Shown here piece after piece: positions 1 through 9,071 of a stretch of 64,000 nt of DNA. The DNA comes from JBBRBB01 sp963830175 (GTDB lineage Bacteria > Bacteroidota > Bacteroidia > Chitinophagales > Chitinophagaceae): assembly GCA_963830175.1 (NCBI GenBank), contig CAWHKV010000002.1, forward strand, positions 372,001-436,000, read 5' to 3'. Positions within the stretch are counted from its first letter, which is position 1. Every line of letters starts with the position of its first letter. The notes under the pieces are model-generated. The model was not told the origin of the DNA, made no database searches, and saw only the letters and a list, made by a program, of their open reading frames with translations. The position numbers and the translations under genes are program-made.

Positions 1-680
1 TTCAAAAATTTACAAAGTCATTATTAGATCATACCCCGGTGCAATATGTTTTAAACGAAGCATGGTTTTACGGGTTGCGTTTTATTGTAAATAAAAATGT
101 GCTGATTCCTCGCCCCGAAACAGAAGAGTTGGTTCAATGGGTTATCGATGAAAATAAAACTGGAAAAATAAAAACTTTGCTAGACGTTGGCACCGGCAGC
201 GGTTGTATAGCTATTTCTTTAAAACATAAGCTGCCCTGGTTAAAGATTGATGCGTTGGATATTTCTGCACCAGCCTTAAAGGTTGCAAAAAGCAATGCTG
301 TAGAAAATATGACTGCAATACAATTTTACCAGATAGATTTTTTCGATTCATCACAATGGAATGCTTTATCTACCTATGATTATATTGTAAGTAACCCACC
401 CTATATAAAGTTGCAGGAAGCCAGAGAAATGCAGCCAAATGTTATGAACCATGAACCGCATGTAGCATTATTTGTAAAAGATGATGATCATCTTATTTTT
501 TACAGGCTTATTATTCAATTCGCTGAAAAACATTTACACCCGGGCGGAAAATTGTTTTTTGAAATTAATGAACAGGCAAAGAATGAAATGGAAATACTTT
601 TAGGCTCAAATGGTTTTACCAAAGTTGAAGTAAGAAAAGACATGCAGGGAAAACCCAGGATGGTAATGGCGGTTAAATGA
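1..680 (+). CDS. prmC: Peptide chain release factor N5-glutamine methyltransferase (PrmC/HemK), 5' end outside window
   Basis: SAM-dependent methylation of the GGQ glutamine of release factors RF1/RF2. The reading frame is open from base 3, and family residues (HTPVQYV) precede the GTG at 39, so that GTG is not the true start; the gene begins left of the window. Seen are the IPRPETEELV motif, the SAM-binding DVGTGSG motif and the catalytic NPPY motif (SNPPYIK). The N-terminal helical domain is mostly missing because of the window edge. The 3' end overlaps the convergent murB by 8 bases. Family assignment is secure. Confidence 0.93.
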   Translation, partial: QKFTKSLLDHTPVQYVLNEAWFYGLRFIVNKNVLIPRPETEELVQWVIDENKTGKIKTLLDVGTGSGCIAISLKHKLPWLKIDALDISAPALKVAKSNAVENMTAIQFYQIDFFDSSQWNALSTYDYIVSNPPYIKLQEAREMQPNVMNHEPHVALFVKDDDHLIFYRLIIQFAEKHLHPGGKLFFEINEQAKNEMEILLGSNGFTKVEVRKDMQGKPRMVMAVK

Positions 681-1689
681 TGTTTACCTCTTTCTCAAGT
701 TTTATAGCAAATGTTTTCATTACGCTTTCTTCTATTTTGTTTGCTAATTCAATTATTTCACTGCCTGATGCCGCTCCATAATTCACGAGAACCAATGCCT
801 GTTTTGCATGGCACCCTGCATCACCCTTCCTGTAACCTTTCCATCCACACTTTTCTATAAGCCACCCTGCTGCTACTTTTATTTGCCTTTCATCCAAAAT
901 ATAACCTGGCATTTCGGGGTTTGATGTTTTTAATTTCCTGAAGTGTTTTTCAGGAATTACAGGATTTTTAAAAAAACTTCCTGCATTGCCAATTTCTAAT
1001 GGGTCTGGTAATTTACTTTTTCGGATATTTATAACGGCCTGTGAAACGTTTTGAATGGTTGGTTCATGCACATTCATTTCTTCCAACTCCTGCTGAATGG
1101 CACCGTAGCTGGTATTTAAAACAGGGTGCCTGTTTAATTTAAAGGTTACATTTAAAATAACAAACCTGTTTTTAAAACGCTTTTTAAACACGCTTTCCCG
1201 GTAACCGAATTCACATTCATTTGCACTGAATTTTACAACCTTGCTGTCTTCTTTATCCCATGCTTCCAGCTCATGAAAAACATCTTTTAACTCTACGCCG
1301 TAAGCTCCTATGTTTTGCATAGGGGATGCGCCTACATTTCCCGGTATTAAACTTAGATTTTCTATTCCTGCATAATTATTTTGAAGGCAAAACATTACCA
1401 GCGTGTGCCAAATTTCGCCTGCTGCAGCCTTTACAAAAATGTGCTGTTCATTTTCAGAAGTCACTAAAATTCCTTCCAGGTTATTTTTAAGTACACATCC
1501 TTCAAAATCTTTCGTAAATAAAATATTGGTGCCACCGCCAAGAATAAATTGGGGCTTGCCAATTTTTTTTGCTTCGTCTAATAACACGGCAAGCTGTTCG
1601 GTAGAATTAAAGGTGGCAAAGAATTTTGCGTAAGCATTTATGCCAAAAGAATTGTATGCTTTAAGTGGTTTGTTCTGGAGAAAGTTCAT
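673..1689 (-). CDS. murB: UDP-N-acetylmuramate dehydrogenase MurB
   Basis: FAD-dependent enolpyruvyl reductase of cytoplasmic peptidoglycan precursor synthesis (UDP-GlcNAc-enolpyruvate to UDP-MurNAc, NADPH). The 338-residue length matches the E. coli-type (type I) enzyme. Visible motifs are GGGTNILF (FAD), PGNVGASPMQNIGAYG, FGYRESVFK (substrate loop typical of type I) and the C-terminal GNAGSFFKNP with the catalytic serine. The ATG at 1689 lies 28 bases inside the end of the upstream membrane-protein gene on the same strand, suggesting translational coupling. Convergent with prmC. Confidence 0.96.
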   Translation of the reverse strand: MNFLQNKPLKAYNSFGINAYAKFFATFNSTEQLAVLLDEAKKIGKPQFILGGGTNILFTKDFEGCVLKNNLEGILVTSENEQHIFVKAAAGEIWHTLVMFCLQNNYAGIENLSLIPGNVGASPMQNIGAYGVELKDVFHELEAWDKEDSKVVKFSANECEFGYRESVFKKRFKNRFVILNVTFKLNRHPVLNTSYGAIQQELEEMNVHEPTIQNVSQAVINIRKSKLPDPLEIGNAGSFFKNPVIPEKHFRKLKTSNPEMPGYILDERQIKVAAGWLIEKCGWKGYRKGDAGCHAKQALVLVNYGAASGSEIIELANKIEESVMKTFAIKLEKEVNII

Positions 1690-2242
1690 GATTTCTTAAC
1701 CGGTGTTTGCAATACTTATTAAATTCCTCCTGCAATTGTGAGGGTATATCGCTTTCCGTTTCTTTTTGAATAATGCGGTTATTTTTCCTGTCTATTGTAA
1801 GCAAATTGTCTTTAATAATTACGTTACTCAGGTTTTGCCATTTAAATTTTCTTTGTGGTAGAGAGTTTATCGTTACGCCTTCACTATCTATGCCTGCCCC
1901 AGGTGTTACTTTCGCCTGGTTTTCTGTAATCATGGCAATCAAATACAACATGCCTAATAGATAACTTTTGTATGGTATAGTTATCCATGCAATAAAGCAT
2001 ATGGCAAATGCATAATTATGGTTAATGCTTTTGCCTTTCTTCTTTTTATAATAATTATATACAAGCTGAAGAATAATTACAGCAAGGGTTAAAATGTAGG
2101 TTTCTATTACGCCCGGAGCAAAAAATAAAAAATATGTAAAAGGGATGATGGTTAATAAACAAAGCAGCAGGCTTATGATATCAGCATATTTTAATGCAGG
2201 ATTTTTAAATTCAATTACATATTCATAATCTTTTCCTTTCAT
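1661..2242 (-). CDS. Small membrane protein, function unknown
   Basis: 193 residues from the ATG at 2242, which shares an ATGA overlap with the stop of the upstream ureohydrolase; this is why I prefer it to the longer frame opening at 2281. Three or four hydrophobic helices fill about residues 15-115, followed by a soluble C-terminal part of beta character (roughly 120-180), an arrangement reminiscent of small membrane proteins with a PH-like cytoplasmic domain. That is only a resemblance. It sits between a ureohydrolase and murB on the same strand and overlaps both, so the three are probably one transcript. No function is assigned. Confidence 0.7.
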   Translation of the reverse strand: MKGKDYEYVIEFKNPALKYADIISLLLCLLTIIPFTYFLFFAPGVIETYILTLAVIILQLVYNYYKKKKGKSINHNYAFAICFIAWITIPYKSYLLGMLYLIAMITENQAKVTPGAGIDSEGVTINSLPQRKFKWQNLSNVIIKDNLLTIDRKNNRIIQKETESDIPSQLQEEFNKYCKHRLRNHELSPEQTT

Positions 2243-3291
2243 GAAACACTGCTTTTTACAAGAAGGTTGCACATCTTCCAAAGTAATTTGGCAGATACAA
2301 TAGAATCAAAATTGTTATCTCCCACACCGGTTTCCACAAGGTCGAACCCAATAATTTTTCGTCCGCTGGCTATAATTTTTTTAAATAAATATAAAACCTG
2401 CTCTGCCTGAAAACCGCCGAATACAGGAGTGCCTGAATGTGGGCAAAGTTTCGGATCAAGTCCATCAACATCAAAACTTATATGTACATTTTCGGGCAGG
2501 TGTTTAATCAACTCATCTGAGATGTTTTGCCATGTTTCTCCTTCGTACATGCGTTCTTTTATGGCATCATCAAAATAGGCAATAATCCGGAAATTACTGT
2601 TGCAGATGTATTGCCACTCTTCTTCGCAATAATCTCTTATCCCAGCCTGAACGAGTTTGGTGATTTGTGGAATTTCTTCTAATGCATTGTACATAATACT
2701 TGCATGCGAATAAGTAAAATTCTGGTAGCCCTGCCTAAGGTCGCAATGGGCATCTATTTGCAGTATGCCAAAAGAGGGATGTTTCTCTGCCAATGCTTTA
2801 TAAAAGCCTAATGGGGTGCTGTGATCGCCCCCAATTAAACCTACCATTTTTCCCTGCGTTAACAGGTCTTTGGTTTGTTCATACACCCAGTTGTTAAGAA
2901 ATTTATTTCCTGCATTAATTTCTTTAATGCTTTTGTTCATGAATTTATTCTGCTCAATATCCTCATCACCTTCCTGGCTTATGTAGTTAATATACAGTTC
3001 AGCTTCTTTTCGCAGGTAATCGCTTTTCATCAGAATTTTCTTCTCGATATCTCTCATATAGAAGCCTTTCTGCCAACCCTTGGGCATATCTGAATCAAAA
3101 AGGTCTACCTGTAAGCTCGCCTTAAAAATTTGTTCTGGTCCGCGGGCAGTGCCTCGCCCACCACTTACCGTAACTTCCCACGGTACGGGTAATATTACAA
3201 GTTGAGCATCTGCCTCAGTAAAAGGAAGTCCGAAAATATTGTTGTTAGCGTTTCCCGGGGCATTGGGATTAAATTTAGAAAGGTCTGCCAT
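2239..3291 (-). CDS. Arginase/agmatinase/formimidoylglutamase family ureohydrolase
   Basis: Binuclear manganese hydrolase acting on a guanidino or formimino group. All family metal-binding motifs are present: GGDHS, the DAHCD motif (IDAHCDLRQG), and DVDGLDP near the C-terminus. The 350 residues are longer than typical agmatinase because of an N-terminal extension and a charged insert around residues 80-130. The substrate (arginine, agmatine, formimidoylglutamate) cannot be decided from motifs, and no histidine- or polyamine-pathway neighbours help. First gene of the ureohydrolase - membrane protein - murB group; a TAACTTTG element matching the Bacteroidota -7 box lies at 3337-3344 on the same strand. 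Confidence 0.88.
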   Translation of the reverse strand: MADLSKFNPNAPGNANNNIFGLPFTEADAQLVILPVPWEVTVSGGRGTARGPEQIFKASLQVDLFDSDMPKGWQKGFYMRDIEKKILMKSDYLRKEAELYINYISQEGDEDIEQNKFMNKSIKEINAGNKFLNNWVYEQTKDLLTQGKMVGLIGGDHSTPLGFYKALAEKHPSFGILQIDAHCDLRQGYQNFTYSHASIMYNALEEIPQITKLVQAGIRDYCEEEWQYICNSNFRIIAYFDDAIKERMYEGETWQNISDELIKHLPENVHISFDVDGLDPKLCPHSGTPVFGGFQAEQVLYLFKKIIASGRKIIGFDLVETGVGDNNFDSIVSAKLLWKMCNLLVKSSVS

Positions 3292-3336
3292 AATGAAAGA
3301 ATCTGTGGTTTTTTAACCGGTTTTATAGATGCGGGG

Positions 3337-3344
3337 CAAAGTTA
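3337..3344 (-). promoter_or_regulatory. Candidate -7 element (TAACTTTG) for the ureohydrolase operon
   Basis: Read on the minus strand this is an exact match to the Bacteroidota -7 consensus TAnnTTTG, about 45 bases upstream of the ATG at 3291. No clear TTTG was found at the usual 19-base spacing, so the assignment rests on the -7 box alone. Confidence 0.35.
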
Positions 3345-3445
3345 GACCAGCATTTTTAAGAACAGGCTATTTTATTTAAATGTTATAAAATTGTGCCAGC
3401 CCCGAATCTTTGCCGGGGTTTTAAACCATAACACCTTTTCTTTTG

Positions 3446-3453
3446 TAAATTTG
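3446..3453 (+). promoter_or_regulatory. Candidate -7 element (TAAATTTG) for ccmE-ccmF
   Basis: Exact TAnnTTTG match, ending 17 bases before the ccmE ATG at 3471 in a divergent intergenic region. No TTTG -33 box is present at N19, so this is tentative. Confidence 0.35.
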
Positions 3454-3470
3454 CAGCCACAGAAACTGAT

Positions 3471-3917
3471 ATGAAGAAAACACACATCGTAATCCTTGTA
3501 CTTATAGCCCTGAGTATTGCTGTACTAATAAGTTTTATGGGGAATGTTACTACCTATGAAACCATTGCATCAGCCAAACAAACTCCAGGCAAGTTTGTAA
3601 CACTGGTTGCAAAAATGGATAAAAATGAAAAGTTAGAGTACGACCCCGTTAAAAATCCAAATTATCTCACGTTTACGGCTATAGATACGCTTAACAATTC
3701 TATTAAAGTTGTTTATCATAACACCAAGCCCACTGATATGGAGAAGAGTGAAAGGATGGTGTTAAAAGGCAGGGTGGAAGGTGAACATTTTGAATGCACA
3801 GATATACTTTTAAAATGCCCATCGAAATATAAGGATGATCTTAATGCTAACCAGAAGAATGTTAATGAAACCGTACAATACACCCAACCGGAAAACAAAA
3901 CAGCATTAAGCAACTAA
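3471..3917 (+). CDS. ccmE: Cytochrome c maturation heme chaperone CcmE, CXXXY variant
   Basis: Periplasmic membrane-anchored heme chaperone of System I cytochrome c maturation. One N-terminal transmembrane helix (about residues 5-23) is followed by an OB-fold domain; 148 residues is normal. Proteobacterial CcmE binds heme through a histidine in HXXXY; here the equivalent position reads C116-P-S-K-Y120, i.e. CXXXY, as in the variant System I described from archaea and some bacteria. The downstream ccmF starts 4 bases after the stop, so the pair is co-transcribed. CcmA-D are not in the window. Confidence 0.88.
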   Translation: MKKTHIVILVLIALSIAVLISFMGNVTTYETIASAKQTPGKFVTLVAKMDKNEKLEYDPVKNPNYLTFTAIDTLNNSIKVVYHNTKPTDMEKSERMVLKGRVEGEHFECTDILLKCPSKYKDDLNANQKNVNETVQYTQPENKTALSN

Positions 3918-3921
3918 CCTG

Positions 3922-6390
3922 ATGCAATATAACGGCGAACATTTATTTCCGGGACAATTAGGACATTTTCTTACGCTGCTTTCCCTGGTAGCATCACTTG
4001 TTGCGACTTTCAGTTATTTTAAGGCCAACCGTTCTGAAGGATTGGAAAAAGATAGCTGGATCAAGTTTTCCCGCATTGTTTTTTTAATAGAGACCATTTC
4101 GGTTGTGGGTATTTTTATAACCCTCTTCTACATTATATCTAATCATTACCACGAATATTATTATGCGTGGAACCATTCATCCCGCTCGCTGCAGCCTAAA
4201 TATTTGCTTGCAAGTTTCTGGGAAGGGCAGGAGGGAAGTTTCATGCTTTGGAATTTATGGCACTGTGTACTGGGCTGGGTGTTGATATGGCGATCCCGCA
4301 AATGGGAAGCCCCGGTAATGACGGTAGTAAGCTTTGCGCAATTCTGCATTGCAACCATGCTTGTTGGTTTGTATATTTTTAATGCGCGAATCGGCAGCAA
4401 TCCTTTTATCCTCTTCAGAGACCAGATGCCCGATCTGCCTATCTTTCACAATCCTGATTATTTGTTGTTGCCAAAAATAAGTGAGGGAAACGACCTGAAC
4501 AGCCTGCTTCAAAACTACTGGATGGTTATTCATCCCCCCGTTTTGTTTCTTGGGTTTGCATCTACTATAATACCTTTTGCCTTTGCCTTTTCCGGTTTAA
4601 TGAACAAAGACAATACATGGACGAAAACGGCATTACCATGGGCAGTATTTTCTGCCGCTGCCCTTGGCACAGGAATAATGATGGGCGCTGCCTGGGCTTA
4701 CGAGAGTTTAAGTTTTGGCGGGTACTGGGCGTGGGACCCTGTAGAAAATGCATCGCTTGTTCCGTGGTTAACCCTTATTGCGGGCATGCATACAAATCTC
4801 GTCTTTAACCATAGCGGTTACTCACTAAAAAGCACTTACCTATTTTATATAATAAGTTTTTCACTGGTTTTATATTCCACCTTTTTAACACGCAGCGGTG
4901 TTTTGGGCGATACATCAGTACATGCTTTTACCGGGGCTGATATGAATACCCAATTACTGATCTTTCTCGGGGTTTTCTTTGTTCCCGCCATGGTTTTACT
5001 CTTTGCCCGTGGTAAACAAATGCCCGTACTAAAAAAAGAAGAAAATACTTACAGCAGGGAATTCTGGATGTTTATAGGTTCGTTAGTATTGTTCTTATCT
5101 GCCATATTAATTATTGCAAAGACCTCCATACCTGTTTACAACAAATTATTTGATACGAATGTGGCTATGCCGGAAGATCCTGAATTTGCACACAATAAAG
5201 TGCAGGTTTTTATTGCTATTATTATAGGGCTGCTAACAGCTGTAACGCAATACTTTAAATATAAAAACACACCTAAAAAAACCTTTCTTAAAAATATTTG
5301 GCTGCCTACATTAATTGCACTTGTATTAAGTGTTACGATTAGTGTTTTTGGAGATATTGATTACGTAAAAAAGGGTTTTGGATTTCTGGCAGCCATTCAT
5401 GTTGCCATCTTTGCTGCGGTATACGGGGTGGTGGCCAACAGCTTTTACATATGGGTTGGTGTGAAAGGAAAATTAGCAAAGGCGGGGCCTTCTGTTGCGC
5501 ATGTTGGCTTTGCATTGGCTCTGGCGGGTATACTAATATCATCCAGTAAAAAAGAAATTCTTAGTCATAATACAACGGGTATAGCTGTCTTTAAAAAAGA
5601 CAAGAATGAAGACCCGGCAGAAAATATCACGCTCTTTAAAGGAATTGAGACAGACATGGGCAAATACCATGTGACTTATGTAAGAGACAGTGTGAATGGC
5701 AAGGATAGAAAAAAATATTTTGAACTTGTTTTTAAAGAGAAAAGTACCGGCAACACTTTTAACCTGTACCCGGATGTACTTGAAAATAATAAAGGGCAGG
5801 AAGGCTTTTCAGCAAATCCGGATAAAAAGCATTATTGGAACAAAGATATTTTTGTATACGTGTCGTCGTGGCGTGGAGAAGAAATGGATACTGCCAGTTT
5901 TAAGCCTGCGCAAATGAAAATGGGAGATACCATTTTCTATTCAAATGGAATGATTGTTTTCACCAATACTGCTCTTAATCCTGCAGGGTATAAAAAACAA
6001 TCCGTTGGCGATACTACCCTTGTGCTAAACTTAGAAATCACTTCTAAAGATGGCAGGAAATTTACGGCTATGCCAGCGGTGTCAGTTAAAAATAATGGAC
6101 TGCAAAGTGTGCCAGACAGTGTTATTGCACAAGGATTGGTTTTTTCTTTTAACCGGATAGTTAATGAGAAAGATGGCTTGTTTGAAATAGGCGTTAAAGA
6201 AACGGGTACGCTCAGCAGCCTGTTAACCTTAAAGGTGTATCAATTTCCTTTTATAAATATTTTATGGTTGGGAATAATTCTTACAGTGATCGGGATGATC
6301 ATGAGTATTCTTCAGCGTACACGCATCAACAGCCACCGGTCAGAACCAAAACAAAATGCATTTCGTCCTGGTGATTCCATGAGGGTATAA
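3922..6390 (+). CDS. ccmF: Cytochrome c heme lyase subunit CcmF / CcsA family
   Basis: Polytopic inner-membrane protein that receives heme from CcmE and attaches it to apocytochrome c. The tryptophan-rich WWD-type signature (GGYWAWDPVENASLVPW) lies near residues 263-280, and the earlier FWEGQEGSFMLW motif near residue 95 is also typical of CcmF. At 822 residues it is longer than the usual ~650, with an extra periplasmic segment of about 200 residues (roughly 560-770) before a final transmembrane helix. Starts 4 bases after ccmE; the two are clearly an operon. Confidence 0.93.
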   Translation: MQYNGEHLFPGQLGHFLTLLSLVASLVATFSYFKANRSEGLEKDSWIKFSRIVFLIETISVVGIFITLFYIISNHYHEYYYAWNHSSRSLQPKYLLASFWEGQEGSFMLWNLWHCVLGWVLIWRSRKWEAPVMTVVSFAQFCIATMLVGLYIFNARIGSNPFILFRDQMPDLPIFHNPDYLLLPKISEGNDLNSLLQNYWMVIHPPVLFLGFASTIIPFAFAFSGLMNKDNTWTKTALPWAVFSAAALGTGIMMGAAWAYESLSFGGYWAWDPVENASLVPWLTLIAGMHTNLVFNHSGYSLKSTYLFYIISFSLVLYSTFLTRSGVLGDTSVHAFTGADMNTQLLIFLGVFFVPAMVLLFARGKQMPVLKKEENTYSREFWMFIGSLVLFLSAILIIAKTSIPVYNKLFDTNVAMPEDPEFAHNKVQVFIAIIIGLLTAVTQYFKYKNTPKKTFLKNIWLPTLIALVLSVTISVFGDIDYVKKGFGFLAAIHVAIFAAVYGVVANSFYIWVGVKGKLAKAGPSVAHVGFALALAGILISSSKKEILSHNTTGIAVFKKDKNEDPAENITLFKGIETDMGKYHVTYVRDSVNGKDRKKYFELVFKEKSTGNTFNLYPDVLENNKGQEGFSANPDKKHYWNKDIFVYVSSWRGEEMDTASFKPAQMKMGDTIFYSNGMIVFTNTALNPAGYKKQSVGDTTLVLNLEITSKDGRKFTAMPAVSVKNNGLQSVPDSVIAQGLVFSFNRIVNEKDGLFEIGVKETGTLSSLLTLKVYQFPFINILWLGIILTVIGMIMSILQRTRINSHRSEPKQNAFRPGDSMRV

Positions 6391-6395
6391 TTAAT

Positions 6396-7049
6396 TTATT
6401 TTTTACCCTGGAGCATAGGTACGAACGAAAAATAATCAAATAATTCTTCTGTTATGGAGCCATCGTTATTCTTAGTGATGCGCTGCATGCGTTGCATATT
6501 ACCCTCATCTAATGGAATTATCATGTTACCACCGGGTTTTAACTGGGTAACTAATTTTGGCGGTATGTATGGGGCTGCGGCAGTAATAATTATTTTATCA
6601 AAAGGAGCATAGGTTGCCAACCCTTCATAGCCATCCCCATAAAAAAATTTAATGGTAGGAAACTGGTTTTTTAATATAAATGTTTTCGTTTTTTCAAATA
6701 GTTTTCTTTGGCGCTCAATTGTAAAAACCCGGGCACTCATTTTAGCCAAAACGCAACTTTGGTAAGCACTGCCTGTGCCTATTTCCAGTATTTTATCATT
6801 AGGTTTTACCTGCAGTAATTGGGTTTGATATGCAACAGTATAGGGCTGTGAAATAGTTTGCCCTTCGGCAATGGGGAAAGCCCTGTCTTCATACGCAATC
6901 CTGTCGAAGGCAGAATCCAGGAAAAAGTGGCGGGGAATTTCATTTATTGCGTTTAATACCCCTTCATCAGTAATGCCTTTTTCTCGCAACTGGTCAACAA
7001 GTTTCTTTCTTAACCCTTTATGCTGGTAGGTATCTATATAATTTTTCAT
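6396..7049 (-). CDS. pcm: Protein-L-isoaspartate O-methyltransferase
   Basis: SAM-dependent repair methyltransferase that methylates isoaspartyl residues in aged proteins. 217 residues is the usual length. Seen are the substrate-side motif GQTISQPYTVA (about residues 62-72), SAM motif I EIGTGSAYQS (about 86-95), and the later DKIIITAAAP motif. It converges on ccmF with only 5 bases between the stops; no recognisable terminator separates them. Confidence 0.95.
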   Translation of the reverse strand: MKNYIDTYQHKGLRKKLVDQLREKGITDEGVLNAINEIPRHFFLDSAFDRIAYEDRAFPIAEGQTISQPYTVAYQTQLLQVKPNDKILEIGTGSAYQSCVLAKMSARVFTIERQRKLFEKTKTFILKNQFPTIKFFYGDGYEGLATYAPFDKIIITAAAPYIPPKLVTQLKPGGNMIIPLDEGNMQRMQRITKNNDGSITEELFDYFSFVPMLQGKK

Positions 7050-7143
7050 AGAGCGGTAAAGCTACGACTATCCCTTTCTTCATTACGCCGGAATATGTAA
7101 TTGTGCAATGAAATATTGAAACCTTTTATGAACATAACCTCTG

Positions 7144-7977
7144 TTATTCAACCTCACTTTTAATATCCTTTCTGTTTAATGCAATCTTTTTAAATGTAAA
7201 AAAGAAAGGTTCCGAAAACGCTGTGCAGTTAAACCTGCTTTTTGTTGAAACCATATATTTTCCCTTTATCCTCGGTACGTAATATTGAGCCGTTGCATTG
7301 GGAATTTTTTTGCCATATAAAAACCACTGATAAGATTTTGCTTCTGAAGCAAAAAGTGTATCACCTCTTTCTGAGATCGTTGCTGTAGGGGTTTCAAAAA
7401 TTACATTTACGGGTAAGTTTTGGCAAGATATGTAATTGGGGCAAACAGCGGGTGCACCGCAGGCTGTATAGCTTCCGCTCTCAGTAACAAAAAATTTTTG
7501 TGAGTTGGCACCTTCTATAGTATCTCCATTATTATACCATTGAACGTTTGTATTATAAGGGTTGCCCAGTGTAAGTATTAGGGTATCGCCGGGGCAAAGA
7601 ATTGTTGCATTTCTTTTGGGATCGTACATTCCGAGGTCGCCGCTATGCACAAAGAATGGTAGAAGAAAAAAGTAACTGTCAATTAACCGGGGTTCAGAAT
7701 ATGCTGTACATCCGTTACGCGTGCTTGCCACCTTTATATAATACCCTACATCTTTCGACTTTGTTACATAATACCTGTGTGTGGCACCCGGTATTTTATC
7801 ATCGCCACGATACCATTGGTATGCATCAGCTCTTTCGGTAAAAAGAGTGTCAGACGTTTCGGGGCATAATATAACTTCTTTGGGTTTGATGGTAGGGATA
7901 AAATCACATTGCGCATTTGCTTTAATAGTGCAAACAAATATTGCAAATATGAAGGCATGCAATATATACTTAGACAT
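7144..7977 (-). CDS. Secreted protein with repeated Ig-like modules, function unknown
   Basis: The ATG at 7977 is preferred over the open frame to 8031 because it gives a clean signal peptide (MSKYILHAFIFAIFVCTIKANAQ region without its last residues). The remaining ~255 residues contain three imperfect copies of a module with the pattern YQWY..G..I..AT..YYV......Y.V (starting about residues 50, 150 and 215 of the mature part), each with cysteines, as in PKD/Ig-like domains of Bacteroidota surface proteins. No T9SS sorting domain is apparent at the C-terminus. A strong hairpin at 8029-8052 separates it from the receptor upstream, so it is probably transcribed separately or by read-through. Confidence 0.7.
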   Translation of the reverse strand: MSKYILHAFIFAIFVCTIKANAQCDFIPTIKPKEVILCPETSDTLFTERADAYQWYRGDDKIPGATHRYYVTKSKDVGYYIKVASTRNGCTAYSEPRLIDSYFFLLPFFVHSGDLGMYDPKRNATILCPGDTLILTLGNPYNTNVQWYNNGDTIEGANSQKFFVTESGSYTACGAPAVCPNYISCQNLPVNVIFETPTATISERGDTLFASEAKSYQWFLYGKKIPNATAQYYVPRIKGKYMVSTKSRFNCTAFSEPFFFTFKKIALNRKDIKSEVE

Positions 7978-8028
7978 GGCTGTCAGTTTTAGTTGAGCTG
8001 CTAAGATAAAAAATTGGCGTAAAAAATA

Positions 8029-8052
8029 CACGAGGTATTCCTATACCTCGTG
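8029..8052 (-). terminator. Rho-independent terminator of the outer-membrane receptor gene
   Basis: A perfect 10-bp stem (CACGAGGTAT / ATACCTCGTG) with a 4-base loop; on the minus strand it is followed by a T-rich run (TATTTTTT). It lies 27 bases after the receptor stop codon at 8079. Confidence 0.8.
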
Positions 8053-8078
8053 CTTAATTTTTGGTTACATTTTTGTAA

Positions 8079-9071
8079 TTACTGAGGTATCATTTCTGTA
8101 TCTCCACCTTCGCCACTTCGCATATTTTTTCTTCTGAAAAGGCCAGCATCAAACTTACCGAAACGGTAACTGAAGTTTACACGAACAATTGCTTTAGGAT
8201 CTCTTCTCCTGTCACTTATTTGTGTGAAATAAGGTGATTCTGAATACACTTTGTTACGTGCCGTATTTAAAAAGTTATTCATGCTTACAGAAAGCGATGC
8301 AGTGTTGCCGGTTTTTAATTTCCAGTCTTTTTTTACTGCTACATCAAAATAATAATTAGGAAAAATGTATCCCTGTGCAGTGCCCGTGTTACTGAAGCCA
8401 CCGCGCCAACCGCCGCCGCCACCTCCGGGTGGTAACACGGTTTTTGCATTATAATTTCCTGATAACTGAATGGAGTATTTGTTGGGCAATCTTACGGTAT
8501 TATTCCATTTTGCAAACCAGCTAATACGGCTGTTGGTAAGATCTGATTGCAGGTTGCTCGCATCTATAGATGAATTATACAGGTTAACATTGAGTGAGAC
8601 ATCCCAGATTTTTGCAACGGTTGTTCTGTTAGTTAGTTCCAAACCATAACTCATACTATGATCGGCATTGGCAAAAGTGTTGTACACCACGGTATCTTTT
8701 GCTTCCAACGGGTTTTCTTCTATGTACTGAAACCGTGTAATTAGGTTTGAAGAATATTTATAATACAACGTGGCTAAAAAATTCGAATTATTGGTATATG
8801 ATTTATTGTAACTCAATTCAAGCGAATTGGTAAATTCCGGTTTAAGATCAGGGTTGCCGATATTTAAATTTTGCGGGTCTGAAATATCTACAAAGGGAAG
8901 TAATTGAAAAAAGCTGGGACGGTTTATTCTGCGAGAATAATTTACCTGCACATCTTCATTGTCTTTCAGGTGATAAGTGATGAATGCACTGGGGAAAATA
9001 CTTAAAGGAAATGAAACCTTAAAGATTGAATCTTTACCCAGCAACCTGCCATCGTAATTAGAACTTTCGGC
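8079..9071 (-). CDS. Outer-membrane beta-barrel receptor, C-terminal part (frameshifted gene)
   Basis: Carries the C-terminal half of a TonB-receptor-like beta-barrel (motifs DVQVNYSRRINRPSFFQLLPF-type strand near the start, terminal strand IVRVNFSYRFGKFD). Its frame is open back to 9071, where it meets the end of the N-terminal part; reading across gives LRAESSNYDGRLLGKDS, as expected for the family, if one base is removed from the CCCC run at 9071-9074. The ATG at 9044 is therefore not a genuine start. Together the two parts form a protein of about 865 residues. Either a real null allele or a base-call error. Confidence 0.8.
   Translation of the reverse strand, partial: AESSNYDGRLLGKDSIFKVSFPLSIFPSAFITYHLKDNEDVQVNYSRRINRPSFFQLLPFVDISDPQNLNIGNPDLKPEFTNSLELSYNKSYTNNSNFLATLYYKYSSNLITRFQYIEENPLEAKDTVVYNTFANADHSMSYGLELTNRTTVAKIWDVSLNVNLYNSSIDASNLQSDLTNSRISWFAKWNNTVRLPNKYSIQLSGNYNAKTVLPPGGGGGGWRGGFSNTGTAQGYIFPNYYFDVAVKKDWKLKTGNTASLSVSMNNFLNTARNKVYSESPYFTQISDRRRDPKAIVRVNFSYRFGKFDAGLFRRKNMRSGEGGDTEMIPQ

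Noticed and set aside
3401..3418. Hairpin CCCCG...CGGGG between the ureohydrolase and ccmE
   Set aside because: Lies in a divergent gap with no upstream gene to terminate; stem is short and no T tract fits either gene.
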